From assembly GCA_030323885.1 (NCBI GenBank), contig CM059198.1, positions 60,166,917-60,230,916 on the forward strand: a stretch of DNA of 64,000 nucleotides, read 5' to 3'. This DNA comes from Branchipolynoe longqiensis (lineage: Eukaryota > Annelida > Polychaeta > Phyllodocida > Polynoidae). The position numbers and the translations under genes are program-made. The notes under the pieces were generated by a model, which saw only the letters and a list, made by a program, of their open reading frames with translations, was not told the DNA's origin and made no database searches. The number at the start of each line of letters is the position of its first letter. Position 1 is the first letter of the stretch. Of the stretch, positions 52,858-64,000 are shown piece after piece.

Positions 52858-52975
52858 ACATTATTTCTGCATGTTTTCACTTCAAATATCTCCAAAGTTA
52901 GTAAATCCTGCTAAAATGAACTGCAATGTGAAGTTAGGTAGTCAATATTGATCAACATGAAACATTTATCAAAAA
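52858..52975 (+). mobile_element. TTAA-type MITE internal fragment
   Basis: GCATGTTTTCACTTCAAATA and AAAGTTAGTAAATCCTGCTA up to AACATTTATC; both ends missing. Confidence 0.55.
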
Positions 52976-52992
52976 CAGACGGCAGATTGGTC

Positions 52993-53337
52993 TGTTGGTT
53001 GTCGGAGTTTTATGTCCTGGCAACATCTAAGGCCATATTAGAATGGGTACCGACTTGTGACAGTGCACACTCATGGCGATTTTATAATGCTTTCCAAGTG
53101 GGAGACCATGACACCAGCATCATGACCTGATATCCCCCTCAGCCACATTATCCTGACACTGAGCCAACCAGTCCTTGCCCTATACGTATAATGCCGAGCG
53201 CCTTGGCTAGGAAGCAACAAACATGTGTCAATTTGTAAGTCATTGCTTTGACTTGACATGGGTTCGAACCCATGGTTTAGAATCACACGATCTACCAACA
53301 CGGGAGACAAATGCTCAACTCATTCGGCCATCCTGTC
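52993..53337 (-). mobile_element. SINE-1 copy, near full length
   Basis: GTTGTCGGAGTTTTATGTCC, GAATGGGTACCGACTTGTGA, AATGCCGAGCGCCTTGGCTA, B box GGGTTCGAACCCATGGTT, and CTCATTCGGCCATCC at the A-box side. Confidence 0.88.
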
Positions 53338-53589
53338 TGATCACAGGTTTATTGGCAGACACTCAAAATAATCAGATAAAATAATGTTACATGTTGGCAC
53401 CGCTCAACTCAGCTGGCATTTGTCAGTAGGGTGAGTGCAACCTAGTGTGTCATTAATTCGAAAGTGCACTCTCTAGTGTTGCAAGTATAATCATTGCGGA
53501 TATTTACTGCACAACTGCGCATGCGCAGACTGTATTGATGACCTTAAGGCCCCAGTAAATATTTGCAACCTGCGCGCACATGCCACTCA

Positions 53590-56400
53590 CTGGGTGTGAG
53601 TATAAAAGCAACCCCTCATCAACTACACTGCCCAGCCTAGACCCACCCACAGATCGGTGGCATGTTAGATTCATGTGTAAGTATGGTACTACACGCATAC
53701 ATTCATACAAGCACCCACTCCAACATATACACGCACACAACACACATATACACACCCCTATCCACAGCAGGAGACATCTACACCCACTGACTGGCATCAT
53801 GTTAGATTCATGTGTTAATACGGTACTGTAAAATATTCCGATTTACAGCATTGGGGGAATGCAAATGTTCTATTACTAAACAGGTATACATGACCAAGCG
53901 CATGTATGTGTATATATATGTAAGTGCTGGTGGTGCCTGAGTAGAATGTAAATGGACATAGTGGTGCTGGCAGGGCTGCATGTAAGGGGCACTCAGGGCC
54001 TACCCCTTCCCCGTCTGCTGGGTAGGATCACCACACTGAGGGTCAAGGTTGGTGGAGGCGAGAGGGGCGACACAGCTTGGTGGTGGGCAGACCACTGGTA
54101 GCCATGGGGACCAGGAATGCTGGATCCTTATTGGTATGGCTAAGAATGCCTGTTTCCCATCGGGGGAAAAGGGTGGGGCGATACTCTACAATGAACCCAT
54201 GTACTATATATAATAAACCAGAGAGGCATGGACTCTCTCTTCTGACACTTTGCTTTACTTTCTCTCTTTCTCTATGTCTGTATTGTATTTTCACCTTAGC
54301 CTATCTACATACCCACAGACTCGAACACGCAACCCTACAGTACTACACGCCGACATTCATGCACGCCCCACCCACCCACTCCAACACATGCACACACGCA
54401 AACACATATACACACCTCTACCCACAGCGAGACACATCTATACACACTGAACATTGTCATATGTCTCAGTATGGTACCACGCACACATCCTAGCCGCACA
54501 CACCCACACACACACTCCACACATACACAGACAGCTACACACACTGACCATTGTTCTGCATGCTTCATATCTCAGTATGGCACTACGAACATATTTATCC
54601 ACACTACACACACATCCACACGCACATTTCACACATACATGCATGCCCACATGTACACACAGCCACACACATCTACACACACCGACACCTGTCATGACAG
54701 TTGTATGTGTCAGTATAGACAGTATGTCACCACGCACAGATTCATCCACACTACACACTCACACCCACATTTCACACATACATGCACACACACATCCACA
54801 CATAGCTACACACACCGACCACTGTCATGACAGTTTCATGTGTCAGTATAGACAGTATGGCACCACGCACATATTCATCGACACTACACACCCACACCCA
54901 CATTTCACACATACATGCACACACACCTTTTCACACAGCTACACACACATAACACTGTCAAGACAGTTTCATGTCTCAGTATAGTACCACATGCACATAT
55001 CCAACCACACTCCACCCACACACCCACTCCACACAATCACATCCACACACACACTCCACACATATATATCCACAGACCCAATCCGCACATATACATCCAC
55101 ACACACTCCACACACCCACTCCACACATACACACACACTCCACCAACCCAAACACACTCCACATATACACACCCACACACCCATTATCCACCCACACACA
55201 TCCGCACACACAGATACCCACCCATACACGAACATTCCACACATACACCCGCACACACTCCACCCATGCACACATACACACCCTCCACACATACACACCC
55301 ACACATACACTCCATACATACACACCCACACACACTCCACACACCCACACATACACTCCACACGCACAGACACTCCACCCACACACTTTCAACACATACA
55401 CACCCACACACACACTACCCACCCACACACATCCACACACACATTACACACATACACACCCACATACATACTCAACCCATACACATCCACACACACACTC
55501 CACACATACACACATACTGCATCCACACACATGCACGCACACACTCAACACATACACACACCTCTACTTACAACCACACACAGCTGCACACATTGACAAT
55601 TGTCAGTATGGTACCACACACATCCAACCATGCTTCACCCAGACACACCCCACGTGCACACGCGCACACCTCTACCGACAGCCACACACAACTACAACCA
55701 CTGCCACAACGCCCACAACTCACACACACACATCTACCACCCTCACATCGACCCCCCACATAAACCTCCTCTCACACCCACACCCTCACACACCACACTT
55801 TAAGACACACAGATACATATATATCCCCACCTACACACACACACACATCGAAACACATGCACAACCACACACCCACACAAATAGCTACAGTCACACACCC
55901 ACACCCATTCACACAGCTACGCGAACACTCACACCCATTCCACCACCCACAATTCCACCTCCACCAAACATACATCTCCAGCCATATCTCCACCACTACC
56001 CCCACATCCTCACCCACACCTCAATCCACGCATCCAACCCACGTACACAACCCCCCCCCCCACACACACACACTCACATCCATGCACATACACTTCCACC
56101 CATACACCCACGCCTGCACATCCACAATCACACCTCCACATCTACCCCCACATCCTGATCCACACCTATTGCCAGCCCAGCGCATGTACTCAACCCACTC
56201 ACACAAGGCACCTACGCATCTACAAACCCGCCCATCCATCCACACCACCTCTACACCCATACCCATACTACACCTCTAAATACCTCCCACGACCAAACCC
56301 ACAACCACACCTTCACCGTCACATCCTGTCATTCTACTCCTACACCTCCCCCCCCCCCTCCACACACACACACATCGAACTTGCCTTTCCAACACACAAG
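53590..56400. repeat. CA-rich minisatellite with higher-order units
   Basis: ACACACATCCACACACACAC-type DNA punctuated by a recurring block such as CACTGTCATGACAGTTTCAT, GTCAGTATAGACAGTATGGC and ACCACGCACATATTCATC, seen at about 53659, 53800, 54458, 54560, 54690, 54826, 54957 and 55596: spacing roughly 100-150 bp in the core. TGTCATGACA is a palindrome. 53835-54250 in the middle is ordinary sequence. All long ORFs here translate the repeat. Confidence 0.8.
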
Positions 56401-56605
56401 GCCGGATATCGTCATAGTTCCCGGGATGACAGGCGGTCCATTCGGGCTAAATATTTAACACGACCATGGAGAATGACCAAAGCAGTAACATGACATCAAG
56501 CTGAACTTGTACCGGAAGTGGAGGATGTTCACTTCCAGTTTTTATTGTCTGGTGCATGGCGGGAGTAGGGCCACACGAATCAGTGAGCGGCTGGCTTTGC
56601 TTGCT
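56401..56605. other. Unassigned spacer
   Basis: Nothing recognised. Confidence 0.3.
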
Positions 56606-56930
56606 TGTTTGTTTGTTGGGGTTTTGGGTCCTAGTAACACATATGGGCAAATCAGGACGGATACCGACTTGTGACAGTCTGCACTCATGACAACTTCATA
56701 GTGCTGCCCCACTGGGAGACCATGCCACCAGCACCATGACCTGATATCCCACTCAGTCACATTATCCTGACACTGAGCTACCCAGTCCTTGCCCTATCCT
56801 AATAATGCCAAATGCTACAAGTATCAATTTTGTACGTCATTGGTTTGACTCAGCTGGGATTCGACACTTCCAACCTTCCACCGGCGAAGCCTGCGCTCCA
56901 CCGATTCGGCCCCCACATCCGGTATAATGG
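56606..56930 (-). mobile_element. SINE-1 copy, near full length
   Basis: TTTGTTGGGGTTTTGGGTCC, GGATACCGACTTGTGACAGT, CAGCACCATGACCTGATATC, CTTGCCCTATCCTAATAATG, GGGATTCGACACTTCCAACC, CCACCGATTCGGCCCCCAC. Confidence 0.88.
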
Positions 56931-57104
56931 GCAGGATGACTGGATCAGAGCTCATCAATGCTGATTGGTTTTTTATCCGGGCACCACATGGACAAGCAGG
57001 AACTCACATGCTGAAGCGCCGTTAACATTCACAACAGTTCCCTGGTGGCGCCAAAGCAAACTACTTTAATGTGGAAAGTCCACGATTCATGCCTTTCGTC
57101 ACTG
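56931..57104. other. Unassigned spacer
   Basis: Nothing recognised. Confidence 0.3.
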
Positions 57105-57425
57105 GACGCCGTGGCTGACTCGAAAGAGGGCAGCCTTCCACTGCAGAAGGTTGGGAGTTAGAAAATGACGGCCGAGTCAAACTAGCGATGTATAAAACTG
57201 ATACTTGCCAGTACCTAGTTTGTCACTCTGCTTTACTGGGATAGGGCAATTACTCATTTTGCTCAGTGTCAGGATAATGTGATATTGGGTCGTGGTACCA
57301 GCCAATTGGTGTTCCAGCGGGCCATCATTAAAAATGACCATGTGTGTGCAATGTCATAAGTCGGTACCCGTCCTGATATGACCTTAGATGTTTCCCTGAA
57401 GTAAATCTCCAACAACCAACCGACT
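57105..57425 (+). mobile_element. SINE-1 copy, near full length
   Basis: Head CGCCGTGGCTGACTCGAAAG, body GATACTTGCCAGTACCTAGT, CAAGTCGGTACCC-like core (TAAGTCGGTACCCGTCCTGA) and tail AAATCTCCAACAACCAACCG. Confidence 0.85.
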
Positions 57426-57479
57426 AACATAGACAGAGCAGGCTCAACACCATAGACCACTCAGGTTCCACACCATTGT

Positions 57480-57620
57480 GTGTAACATGCAGTAACTGGA
57501 CATGTCGCGCCTAGAGGGGGATGCAATCTCACACCTCGGCCATTCCAGGGTTAGCATCCAAACCATTATACTACCTAGTCTCCCTGATGCATAAACATAT
57601 TCATGCCTACCCTGGTTAGA
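57480..57620 (-). mobile_element. SINE-3 fragment
   Basis: CAGGGTTAGCATCCAAACCA, TTATACTACCTAGTCTCCCT, GATGCATAAACATATTCATG. Confidence 0.6.
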
Positions 57621-57621
57621 T

Positions 57622-57750
57622 AGGTTGTTGGAGTTTGACATCATGGCAACAGCGAAAGTCATATCAGGATGGATATCGACTTGTGACAATGTGTACTCAT
57701 GGTGACTTTTTAATGCTGCCCCACTGGAAGTCCAGGCTGTCAGGAACATT
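57622..57750 (-). mobile_element. SINE-1 3' half
   Basis: GGTTGTTGGAGTTTGACATC, ATCAGGATGGATATCGACTT, TTTAATGCTGCCCCACTGGA. Confidence 0.8.
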
Positions 57751-57767
57751 ACCTGTCAACAGCATGG

Positions 57768-60700
57768 CTGTATCGCGACATACGCTACAGAGACTGGATT
57801 ACACCCCGTTCTAATGTGATATTTGTTACAAAGACTGGATTAAACCCCTGCATAGCAGCACGCTATAGTTGGTGGTTCTTATGTGATATTTGTTACAGAG
57901 ACTGGATTAAACCCCTGCATAGCGACACTCTATAGTTGCTGGTTCTAATACCACTGTCACACTATGACGTAATGAGCGAACGTGAGCCCAACATGGTGAT
58001 TTTTCGTCATTACGTTGATCTATGTTGGATTCCATTATGATGACGTCATAATGATGTTAGACTGACGTCGAGCTACGTCACATTATGTTGTGTTACATCG
58101 AGTTACATCAAGGTTTTGGACAAGTTCAACACTTTCGACGTAGCTTGAACGTAAGGGTTTATGTTCGCCGTACGTTCTGTACACGTTCAGCGAACGTCAA
58201 TACGTTCAACTACGTTGCATTACATTGCACTACCTTGACCCACATTAATCTCAGGGGGAAGGTGCAGTCCACATAGTGAAAACGCCGGGATAACGGACGC
58301 CTAACGGACGTCCAACGTAGGTTTACCATTTTGCCACCGTTTCCTGATGTAAGTAACGTAAGGTAACGTAAAGCAACGTAGTTCTGGCGATGGAATAACG
58401 TTCATAACGTTCCATGAGCGTCATTATGTTGTCCTCTCTCGTTGAATGACGGTATCACTACGCTTTACCGACGTTACGCTCTCGTCCACTATGCTGCATC
58501 CACGTTCAACTTGTGCCCAAATTTGCATACTACGCCAAGAAGTTCAACGTTCTTCACGTTCTCCCTATTTTGACGTCATTACGTCGTAGTCTGACAGGGC
58601 CATAACATGCTATTTACTACAGAGACTGGATTAAACCCCTGCATAGCGACACTCTATAGTTGGTGGTTCTAATGTGCTATTTGCTACAGAGACTGGATTA
58701 CACTCCACACTCCAACATAGCGACACTCTATAGTTGGTGGTTCTAACGTGCTATTTACTACAGAGATTGGATTAAACTCCAACATAGTGACACTCTATAG
58801 TTGGTGGTTCTAACATGCTATTTGCTACAGAGACTGGATTAAACCCCTGCATAGCGACACTCTATAGTTGGTGGTTCTAACATGCTATTTGTTACAGAGA
58901 CTGGATTAAACCCCTGCATAGCGACACTCTATAGTTGGTGGTTCTAACATGCTATTTGCTACAGAGACTGGATTAAACCCCTGCATAGCGACACTCTATA
59001 GTTGGTGGTTCTAAGATGATATTTGCTACAGAGACTGGATTAAACCCTTACATAGCAACATTCTATAGTTGGTGGTTCTAATGTGTTATTTGCTACAGAG
59101 ACTGGATTAAACTCCAACATAGCAACACTGTATAGTTGGTGGTTCTAACATGCTATTTGCTACAGAGACTGGATTAAACTCCAACATAGCGACACTCTAT
59201 AGTTGGTGGTTCTAACATGCTATTTGATACTGAGACTGGATTAAACTCCAACATAGCGACACTCTATAGTTGGTGGTTCTAACATGCTATTTGCCACAGA
59301 GACTGGATTAAAACTCCAACATAGTGACACTCTATAGTTGGTGGTTCTAACATGCTATTTGCTACAGAGACTAGATTACACTCCACACTCCAACATAGCA
59401 ACACTCTATAGTTGGTGTTTCTAACATCCTAGTTGCTACAGAGACTGGATTAAACTCCAACATAGCGACACTCTATAGTTGGTCTTTCTAACATTCTATT
59501 TTCTACAGAGACTGGATGAAACCCCTGCATAGCGACACTCTATAGTTGGTGATTCTAACATGCTATTTGCTACAGAGACTGGATGAAACCCCTGCATAGT
59601 GACACTCTATAGTTGGTGATTCTAACATGCTATTTGTTATAGAGACTGGATTAAACCCTTACATAGCAACACTCTATAGTTGGTACTTCTAACATGCTAT
59701 TTGCTGCAGAGACTGGATTAAACTCCACCATATCAACACTCTATTGTTGGTGGTTCTAACGTGATATTTGTTACAGAGATTGGATTAAACCCCTGCATAG
59801 CAACACTCTATAGTTGGTGGTTCTAACGTGATATTTGTTACAGAGACGGATTAAACCCCTGCATAGCAACACTCTATAGTTGGTGGTTCTAACATGCTAT
59901 TTGCTACATAGACTGGATTAAACCCTTACATAGCGACACTCTATAGTTGGTGGTTCTAATGTGTTATTTGCCACAGAGACTGGATTAAACTCCAACATCG
60001 CAACACTCTATAGTTGGTGGTTCTAACATGCTATTTGCTACAGAGACTGGATTAAACTCCAACATAGCGACACTCTATAGTTGGTGGTTCTAAAGTGATA
60101 TTTCTTACAGAGACTGGATTAAACCCTTACATAGCGACACTCTATAGTTGGTGGTTCTAACATGCTATTTGCTACAGAGACTGGATTAAACCCCTGCATA
60201 GCGACACTCTATAGTTGGTGGTTCTAACATGTTATTTGCTACAGAGACTGGATTAAACCCTTACATAGCGACACTCTATAGTTGGTGGTTCTAACATGCT
60301 ATTTGCTACAGAGACTGGATTAAACCCATGCATAGCGACACTCTATAGTTGGTGGTTCTAACATGCTATTTGCTACAGAGACTGGATTAAACCCCTGCAT
60401 AGCGACACTCTATAGTTGGTGGTTCTAACATGTTATTTGCTACAGAGACTGGATTAAACCCTTACATAGCGACACTCTATAGTTGGTGGTTCTAACATGC
60501 TATTTGCTACAGAGACTGGATTAAACCCCTGCATAGCGACACTCTATAGTTGGTGGTTCTAACATGCTATTTGCTACAGAGACTGGATTAAACCCCTGCA
60601 TAGCGACACTCTATAGTTGGTGGTTCTAATGGGTTATTTGTTACAGAGACTGGTTTAAACCCTTACATATCGACACTCTATAGTCGGTGGTTCTAACATG

Positions 60701-61062
60701 CTATTTGCTACAGAGACTGGATTACACTCCAACATAGCAACACTCTATAGCTGGTGGTTCAAACATGCTATTTGCTACAGAGACTGGATTTAACTCCAAC
60801 ATAGCGACACTCTATAGTTGGTGTTTATAACATGATATTTGCTACAGAGACTGGATGAAACCCCTTCATAGCAACATTCTATAGTTGGTGATTCTAACAT
60901 GCTATTTGTTACAGAGACTGGATTAAACCCCTGCATAGCGACACTCTTTAGTTGGTGGTTCTAACGTGTTATTTGTTACAGAGACAGGATTAAACCCCTA
61001 CATAGCGACACTCTATAGTTGGTGGTTATAACGTGTTATTTGTTACAGAGACTGGATTAAAC
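57768..61062. repeat. 67-bp satellite array, about 39 units
   Basis: Unit contains ACTCTATAGTTGGTGGTTCT, AACATGCTATTTGCTACAGA and GACTGGATTAAAC, with a variable window just after: CCCTGCATAGC, TCCAACATAGC or CCTTACATAGC. Two to three units precede and about 37 follow the TIR element at 57951-58601. Two units (near 58690 and 59375) carry an 8-bp extra CACACTCC. No telomere-like or gene-like content. Confidence 0.95.
57951..58601. mobile_element. TIR element inserted in the satellite (651 bp)
   Basis: Left CCACTGTCACACTATGACGT and the reverse complement of the right, GGCCCTGTCAGACTACGACG, pair over about 24 bp (continuing GTAATGA) with three mismatches. ATA flanks both sides and could be a 3-bp target duplication. 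Inside, TACGTTCAAC and AACGTAACGTAA-type motifs link it to the TACGTTCAAC family. The 63-codon frame 58085-58276 is not gene-like. Confidence 0.8.
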
Positions 61063-61920
61063 CCAATGGGGAGGTGGATGCTGTGATGTTATCCTAACTG
61101 AGCTGCATAGCTGCCCTTCCCGGCATGCGAACAGTTATCGCCTGAGGTTTGAGAACTAGAATTGCACAACTCCATCACTCCACATATAACTTGATCTATA
61201 CACAACGGGAGGATTGTGTGGGGTGTGGGGGGGATCAAATCGCTCCGAGCTAGGGGCAAAGGACAACCTTGCCAAGCATTCACTTATTAGTTAGGTTAAA
61301 GTTGCATATGTCATTGCTTTTGAATTTCTTCCAGTTTTCTTCTTTTTTCGTGTGATGAATTTATTTACCCTGCTCATAGCGTATAAGTGTGTTAACACTT
61401 GTTTTCACCGCTGGACAGCACTAGTCCAATTTGATTCAAATCTTTTCAATTTTGTTTCCGTAATAATTGTGCATGTTCTTGCTTCTTCTTAATGGCTTGT
61501 AACTGTTTGTAGATTGCAAACAGTCTAAAATCCAGCCTTCGCTATACTTTGTGTTAGTCCATTTAAAAATCACCTGCTTTTATAGATTCCTTTTTAGTAG
61601 TTTCTTAAACACTGATATGTTCTCTGCATTTCGCGCTTAACCTGGAACTTTATTCCAAACCTTTGCACTCTTGTTAGCTACTATGTGTATGGTCTTTTTT
61701 TTTAATGAATATAAAAACGTGAACATTGGTAATAATTTCTTAATTGTGTCCGATTCGGTGGAGAGCAACAAAGGTGTCAATAGGATTTGATTTAACCCGC
61801 TAACCTATCTGGGTCAACTCGCCTGCTCGCTTCTGATTGGTCACTCACTGCGGGCGGTACCTGCCTCACTACTGACTAGCTGGCGAATCACGTGACCTCA
61901 GCTCCCGCAAACTCGACCGG
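61063..61920. other. Unassigned region with repeat scraps
   Basis: 61296-61335 is a TTAA-MITE end (GTTAAAGTTGCATATGTCAT, TTTTGAATTTCTTCC). 61330-61480 weakly resembles the retroposon at 43345. The rest is unassigned. Confidence 0.4.
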
Positions 61921-62235
61921 ACGCGGGGGCCGAATCTGTAAGAGTGCAGGCTTCAGGATTTTGACTCCAAGCCAAGTCAAGCCAATAACTTACCAAGTGT
62001 GTATGTGTTGCTACCTACCCTGGCGCGCAGCATAACTAAGATAGAGCAAGGACTGGTGTGTTCAGTATCAGGGTAATGTGACTGAGTGCTGGAAATTGGG
62101 CCATGGTGCCGGCTGCCTAATCTCCCAGTGGGGCAGCACTATGATGTCACCATGAGTGGGCACTTTCACAAGTCCGTACCCGTACTGATATGACCTTAGA
62201 TGTTTCCAGGACGCAAACACCCAATAAATAAACAA
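61921..62235 (+). mobile_element. SINE-1 copy, near full length
   Basis: Head GGGGGCCGAATCTGTAAGAG, GACTCCAAGCCAAGTCAAGC, body GTGTTGCTACCTACCCTGGC, CAGTGGGGCAGCACTATGAT, tail GTTTCCAGGACGCAAACACC and AATAAATAAACAAAC. Confidence 0.85.
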
Positions 62236-62650
62236 ACACACTCACCGACTCGAGCACTACGATGTTAATGCCTTGCTTTCTTATCCACAAGTTCCCCCAT
62301 TGCCCTGATTAAATAAACACTTGTTAGCGGCACTATTTTCTTCCTCGCTGAATCATAAGCTACTTTACATTAATTTGAACTGCCTCAATTTTAAAGAAGT
62401 AACATTGGTGATATTTCAAATGAAAACACAAAATTAATGTACACCCCGAAATTCTGAGCATACTATGCTAAAGGGCATGGTGCTGGCTGCCTGGTATCGC
62501 AGCACTATAAAGTCAACATTGTGCGCACTGTTAGCCTTGTTCACGCGAGATGAACGACACTGAAGAACAAGGTGTAATTCCCCATCCCACACACCCTAAC
62601 AAATTGTATGTGATAACGATACGCCAATGTGAAGTGTCTCTCGCGTCATA
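62236..62650. other. Spacer with scraps of SINE-1 and TTAA MITE
   Basis: 62340-62460 carries internal TTAA-MITE words (CTACTTTACATTAATTTGAA); 62477-62535 is a SINE-1 middle fragment (ATGGTGCTGGCTGCCTGGTA, GCAGCACTATAAAGTCAAC). Confidence 0.5.
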
Positions 62651-63005
62651 TTGAAGCTGCATAGTCCGATGACGCATCAAATGTTCACAAACAAAACAAT
62701 CATTAGGAATTGATTCTACATATCTAACTTAGATACTGATGCATGTATTAAGCATGTGTTGCCACATATCAGGGAATACTGAGGCAATTTAATAGAACCT
62801 GTTACTGCTAGAGCCTATTGTGTCAGAGCTTTGGCAAGCTTCCCAAAACTAAGTTGACATGTTTGTTCTTCAAATATCTCAAAACAGTTCTGTTTAAAAT
62901 AAACTGGACTTGAAGGTAAAGTAAGGTCGATTATAACGATCAGGTTAATCTATTTATCTCAGACAAATTACAAAAACTCAACGCCATCGGACTATGCAAC
63001 ATTAA
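62651..63005 (+). mobile_element. TTAA-type MITE, full length
   Basis: TTGAAGCTGCATAGTCCGAT start (TTAA changed to TTGA) and CGGACTATGCAACATTAA end. Very close in body to the copy at 472. Confidence 0.85.
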
Positions 63006-63013
63006 GACAAAAT

Positions 63014-63236
63014 GAAGAGGCCAGGCGCAAAACCACGTAAACGCCAATCCAATAAGCAAGATAAACATTGGAATCAAAATTCAAAAGGTTAATTGTTTCA
63101 TGTTCATCGCTCCATAACCATGTCATCATAAGAAAGGTTGCATTAATGAGCTTTAATATTATTTTCGGGTAAAACTCTGTTATCTAAACTTCATTTTTGG
63201 ATTGGTGTCTGCGTGGTGTTGCACCTGAACTCTTCA
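63014..63236. mobile_element. GAGTTCAGGCGCAAAACC-TIR MITE, copy 2
   Basis: Left GAAGAGGCCAGGCGCAAAAC and the reverse complement of the right, TGAAGAGTTCAGGTGCAACA, are TIRs that extend to CCAATCCA. Body as at 40549. Confidence 0.8.
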
Positions 63237-64000
63237 TGAATAAAGAACATTAAGATTACAATAAGAAGATGGAAATACAAATTACAAAAATAAATATCAA
63301 ATACATGTATACGTGCGCTGTGTTTGTGTTGCTCAATTATGGTCATACTCGATCCAACTATGATGCTGTCCTGATATGACCTTAGATGTTGCCATCATTA
63401 CTAACAACCTACTTACTCAAACTACTTCATGTAGTCAACCCCCTCCCCCCTACCCCAGGTATTAAGCTTTTTAAGCATAACTCTACAAGCTAACCACACT
63501 CCATCTAACAGAATAAACAAACCATTCTACTAACACTCCATCTCAAAATCCCATCTGCAACAACATGATATTTATGCAATTCGCCACACAGTAGGCATAC
63601 AAACCTCTGAAGCGACACTATGTACCTAACCACTCTGAAATGTAACGGTCTAAACAATACACATGTAGGTATCTAGGTATGTATGTATGCAACATATATC
63701 AAGTATCTTATAGGTGAATATTCAAACTATACCATATGTAAGTCTTGGAATAATTAATATTGTTATTTCAGCTGACTTGAGCTAGTTGCTGATGACAATA
63801 TCAGACTACATATACATATATTTTAAATAACTGTAATGTCACATGGCTGGGAGACCAGTTCCACGGTGCTGACAAAAGGCTTTATTCAATGAATAAACTA
63901 TATTTACAACAACAATAAAATCTCCAACAAACAACAAGCCAATTATGATGACACCCAGATTTCTCCATCTTTATTTTATGTGTAGCATTTAATAACGTTG
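63237..64000. other. Unassigned AT-rich end of window
   Basis: 63367-63402 is a SINE-1 scrap (GTCCTGATATGACCTTAGAT). Otherwise no gene or element recognised. Confidence 0.4.

Noticed and set aside
54971..56158. 395-codon His/Thr/Pro ORF
   Set aside because: CA-rich minisatellite read in frame, with long frames also in the other phases and on the other strand.
57768..61062. CRISPR-like regular repeat array
   Set aside because: Units are contiguous 67-bp tandem repeats without unique spacers, in a eukaryotic context.
62534..62570. Second copy of the GAACTAGAT element
   Set aside because: Only GCCTTGTTCAC is shared with the TIR at 872; too short to support.

Overview
This window is eukaryotic nuclear DNA, most likely from an invertebrate animal. 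A marine lophotrochozoan such as a mollusc would fit the style of its tRNA-derived SINEs, MITEs and 'endonuclease-reverse transcriptase' LINEs, but nothing visible fixes the species. No prokaryotic operon, rRNA gene or convincing intact host gene is present. It is a transposon- and satellite-dominated intergenic or pericentromere-like region. Nearly all long open frames are by-products of simple-sequence tracts.

Layout. 0-5.2 kb: a TTAA-flanked MITE, a TIR element with GAACTAGAT-type subterminal repeats, then a decayed tyrosine-recombinase (Ngaro/PAT-like) retroelement whose split direct repeats (A1 - internal - B1 - A2 - B2) can still be read. 5.9-7.7 kb: an 807-bp tandem duplication carrying long CT-rich tracts. 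7.7-14 kb: SINE-1 copies and mosaics of the TTAA MITE; two copies are nested in other copies at the same internal TTAA, and one outer copy also holds an 84-bp-arm fold-back. 15.7-18.4 kb: a LINE 3' coding fragment precisely interrupted between two codons by 2,455 bp of GC-rich DNA made of two tandem units (1,849 and 606 bp). Each unit has a TATA promoter with repeated upstream boxes and an AATAAA held in a hairpin loop; the longer one has a 434-codon proline-rich repeat ORF. I found no familiar class that fits it, and it is my best candidate for something undescribed. 19-20.9 kb: a cluster of TIR elements filled with TACGTTCAAC repeats, with a nested poly(A) retroposon.

21-33 kb: G- and C-rich tracts, two more tRNA-derived SINE families, AT microsatellite DNA, a diverged promoter-like relative of the 15.9-kb element (minus strand), two MITEs with clean 7-bp target duplications, and a 653-bp palindromic TIR element. 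33-45 kb: more MITEs and SINEs, a 15-bp satellite seeded in a SINE, and a 5'-truncated LINE reverse transcriptase with one nonsense codon. 45-49 kb: a 19-bp satellite, CCA-rich and CT-rich tracts, and another TACGTTCAAC element. 49-57.7 kb: mostly unassigned sequence with one plausible exon-like ORF, SINEs and CA-rich higher-order repeats. 57.8-61.1 kb: a 67-bp satellite of roughly 39 units with three variant classes, partly organised as 201-bp higher-order repeats and split by a 651-bp TIR element. 61-64 kb: SINE and MITE copies and plain sequence.

The elements do not act as a pathway. Their nesting gives a relative history: SINE/LINE/MITE first, nested insertions next, and the near-identical tandem units at 15.9-18.3 kb probably among the youngest. 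All calls are by eye, and boundaries are usually good to a few bases only where target duplications or TIRs are stated.
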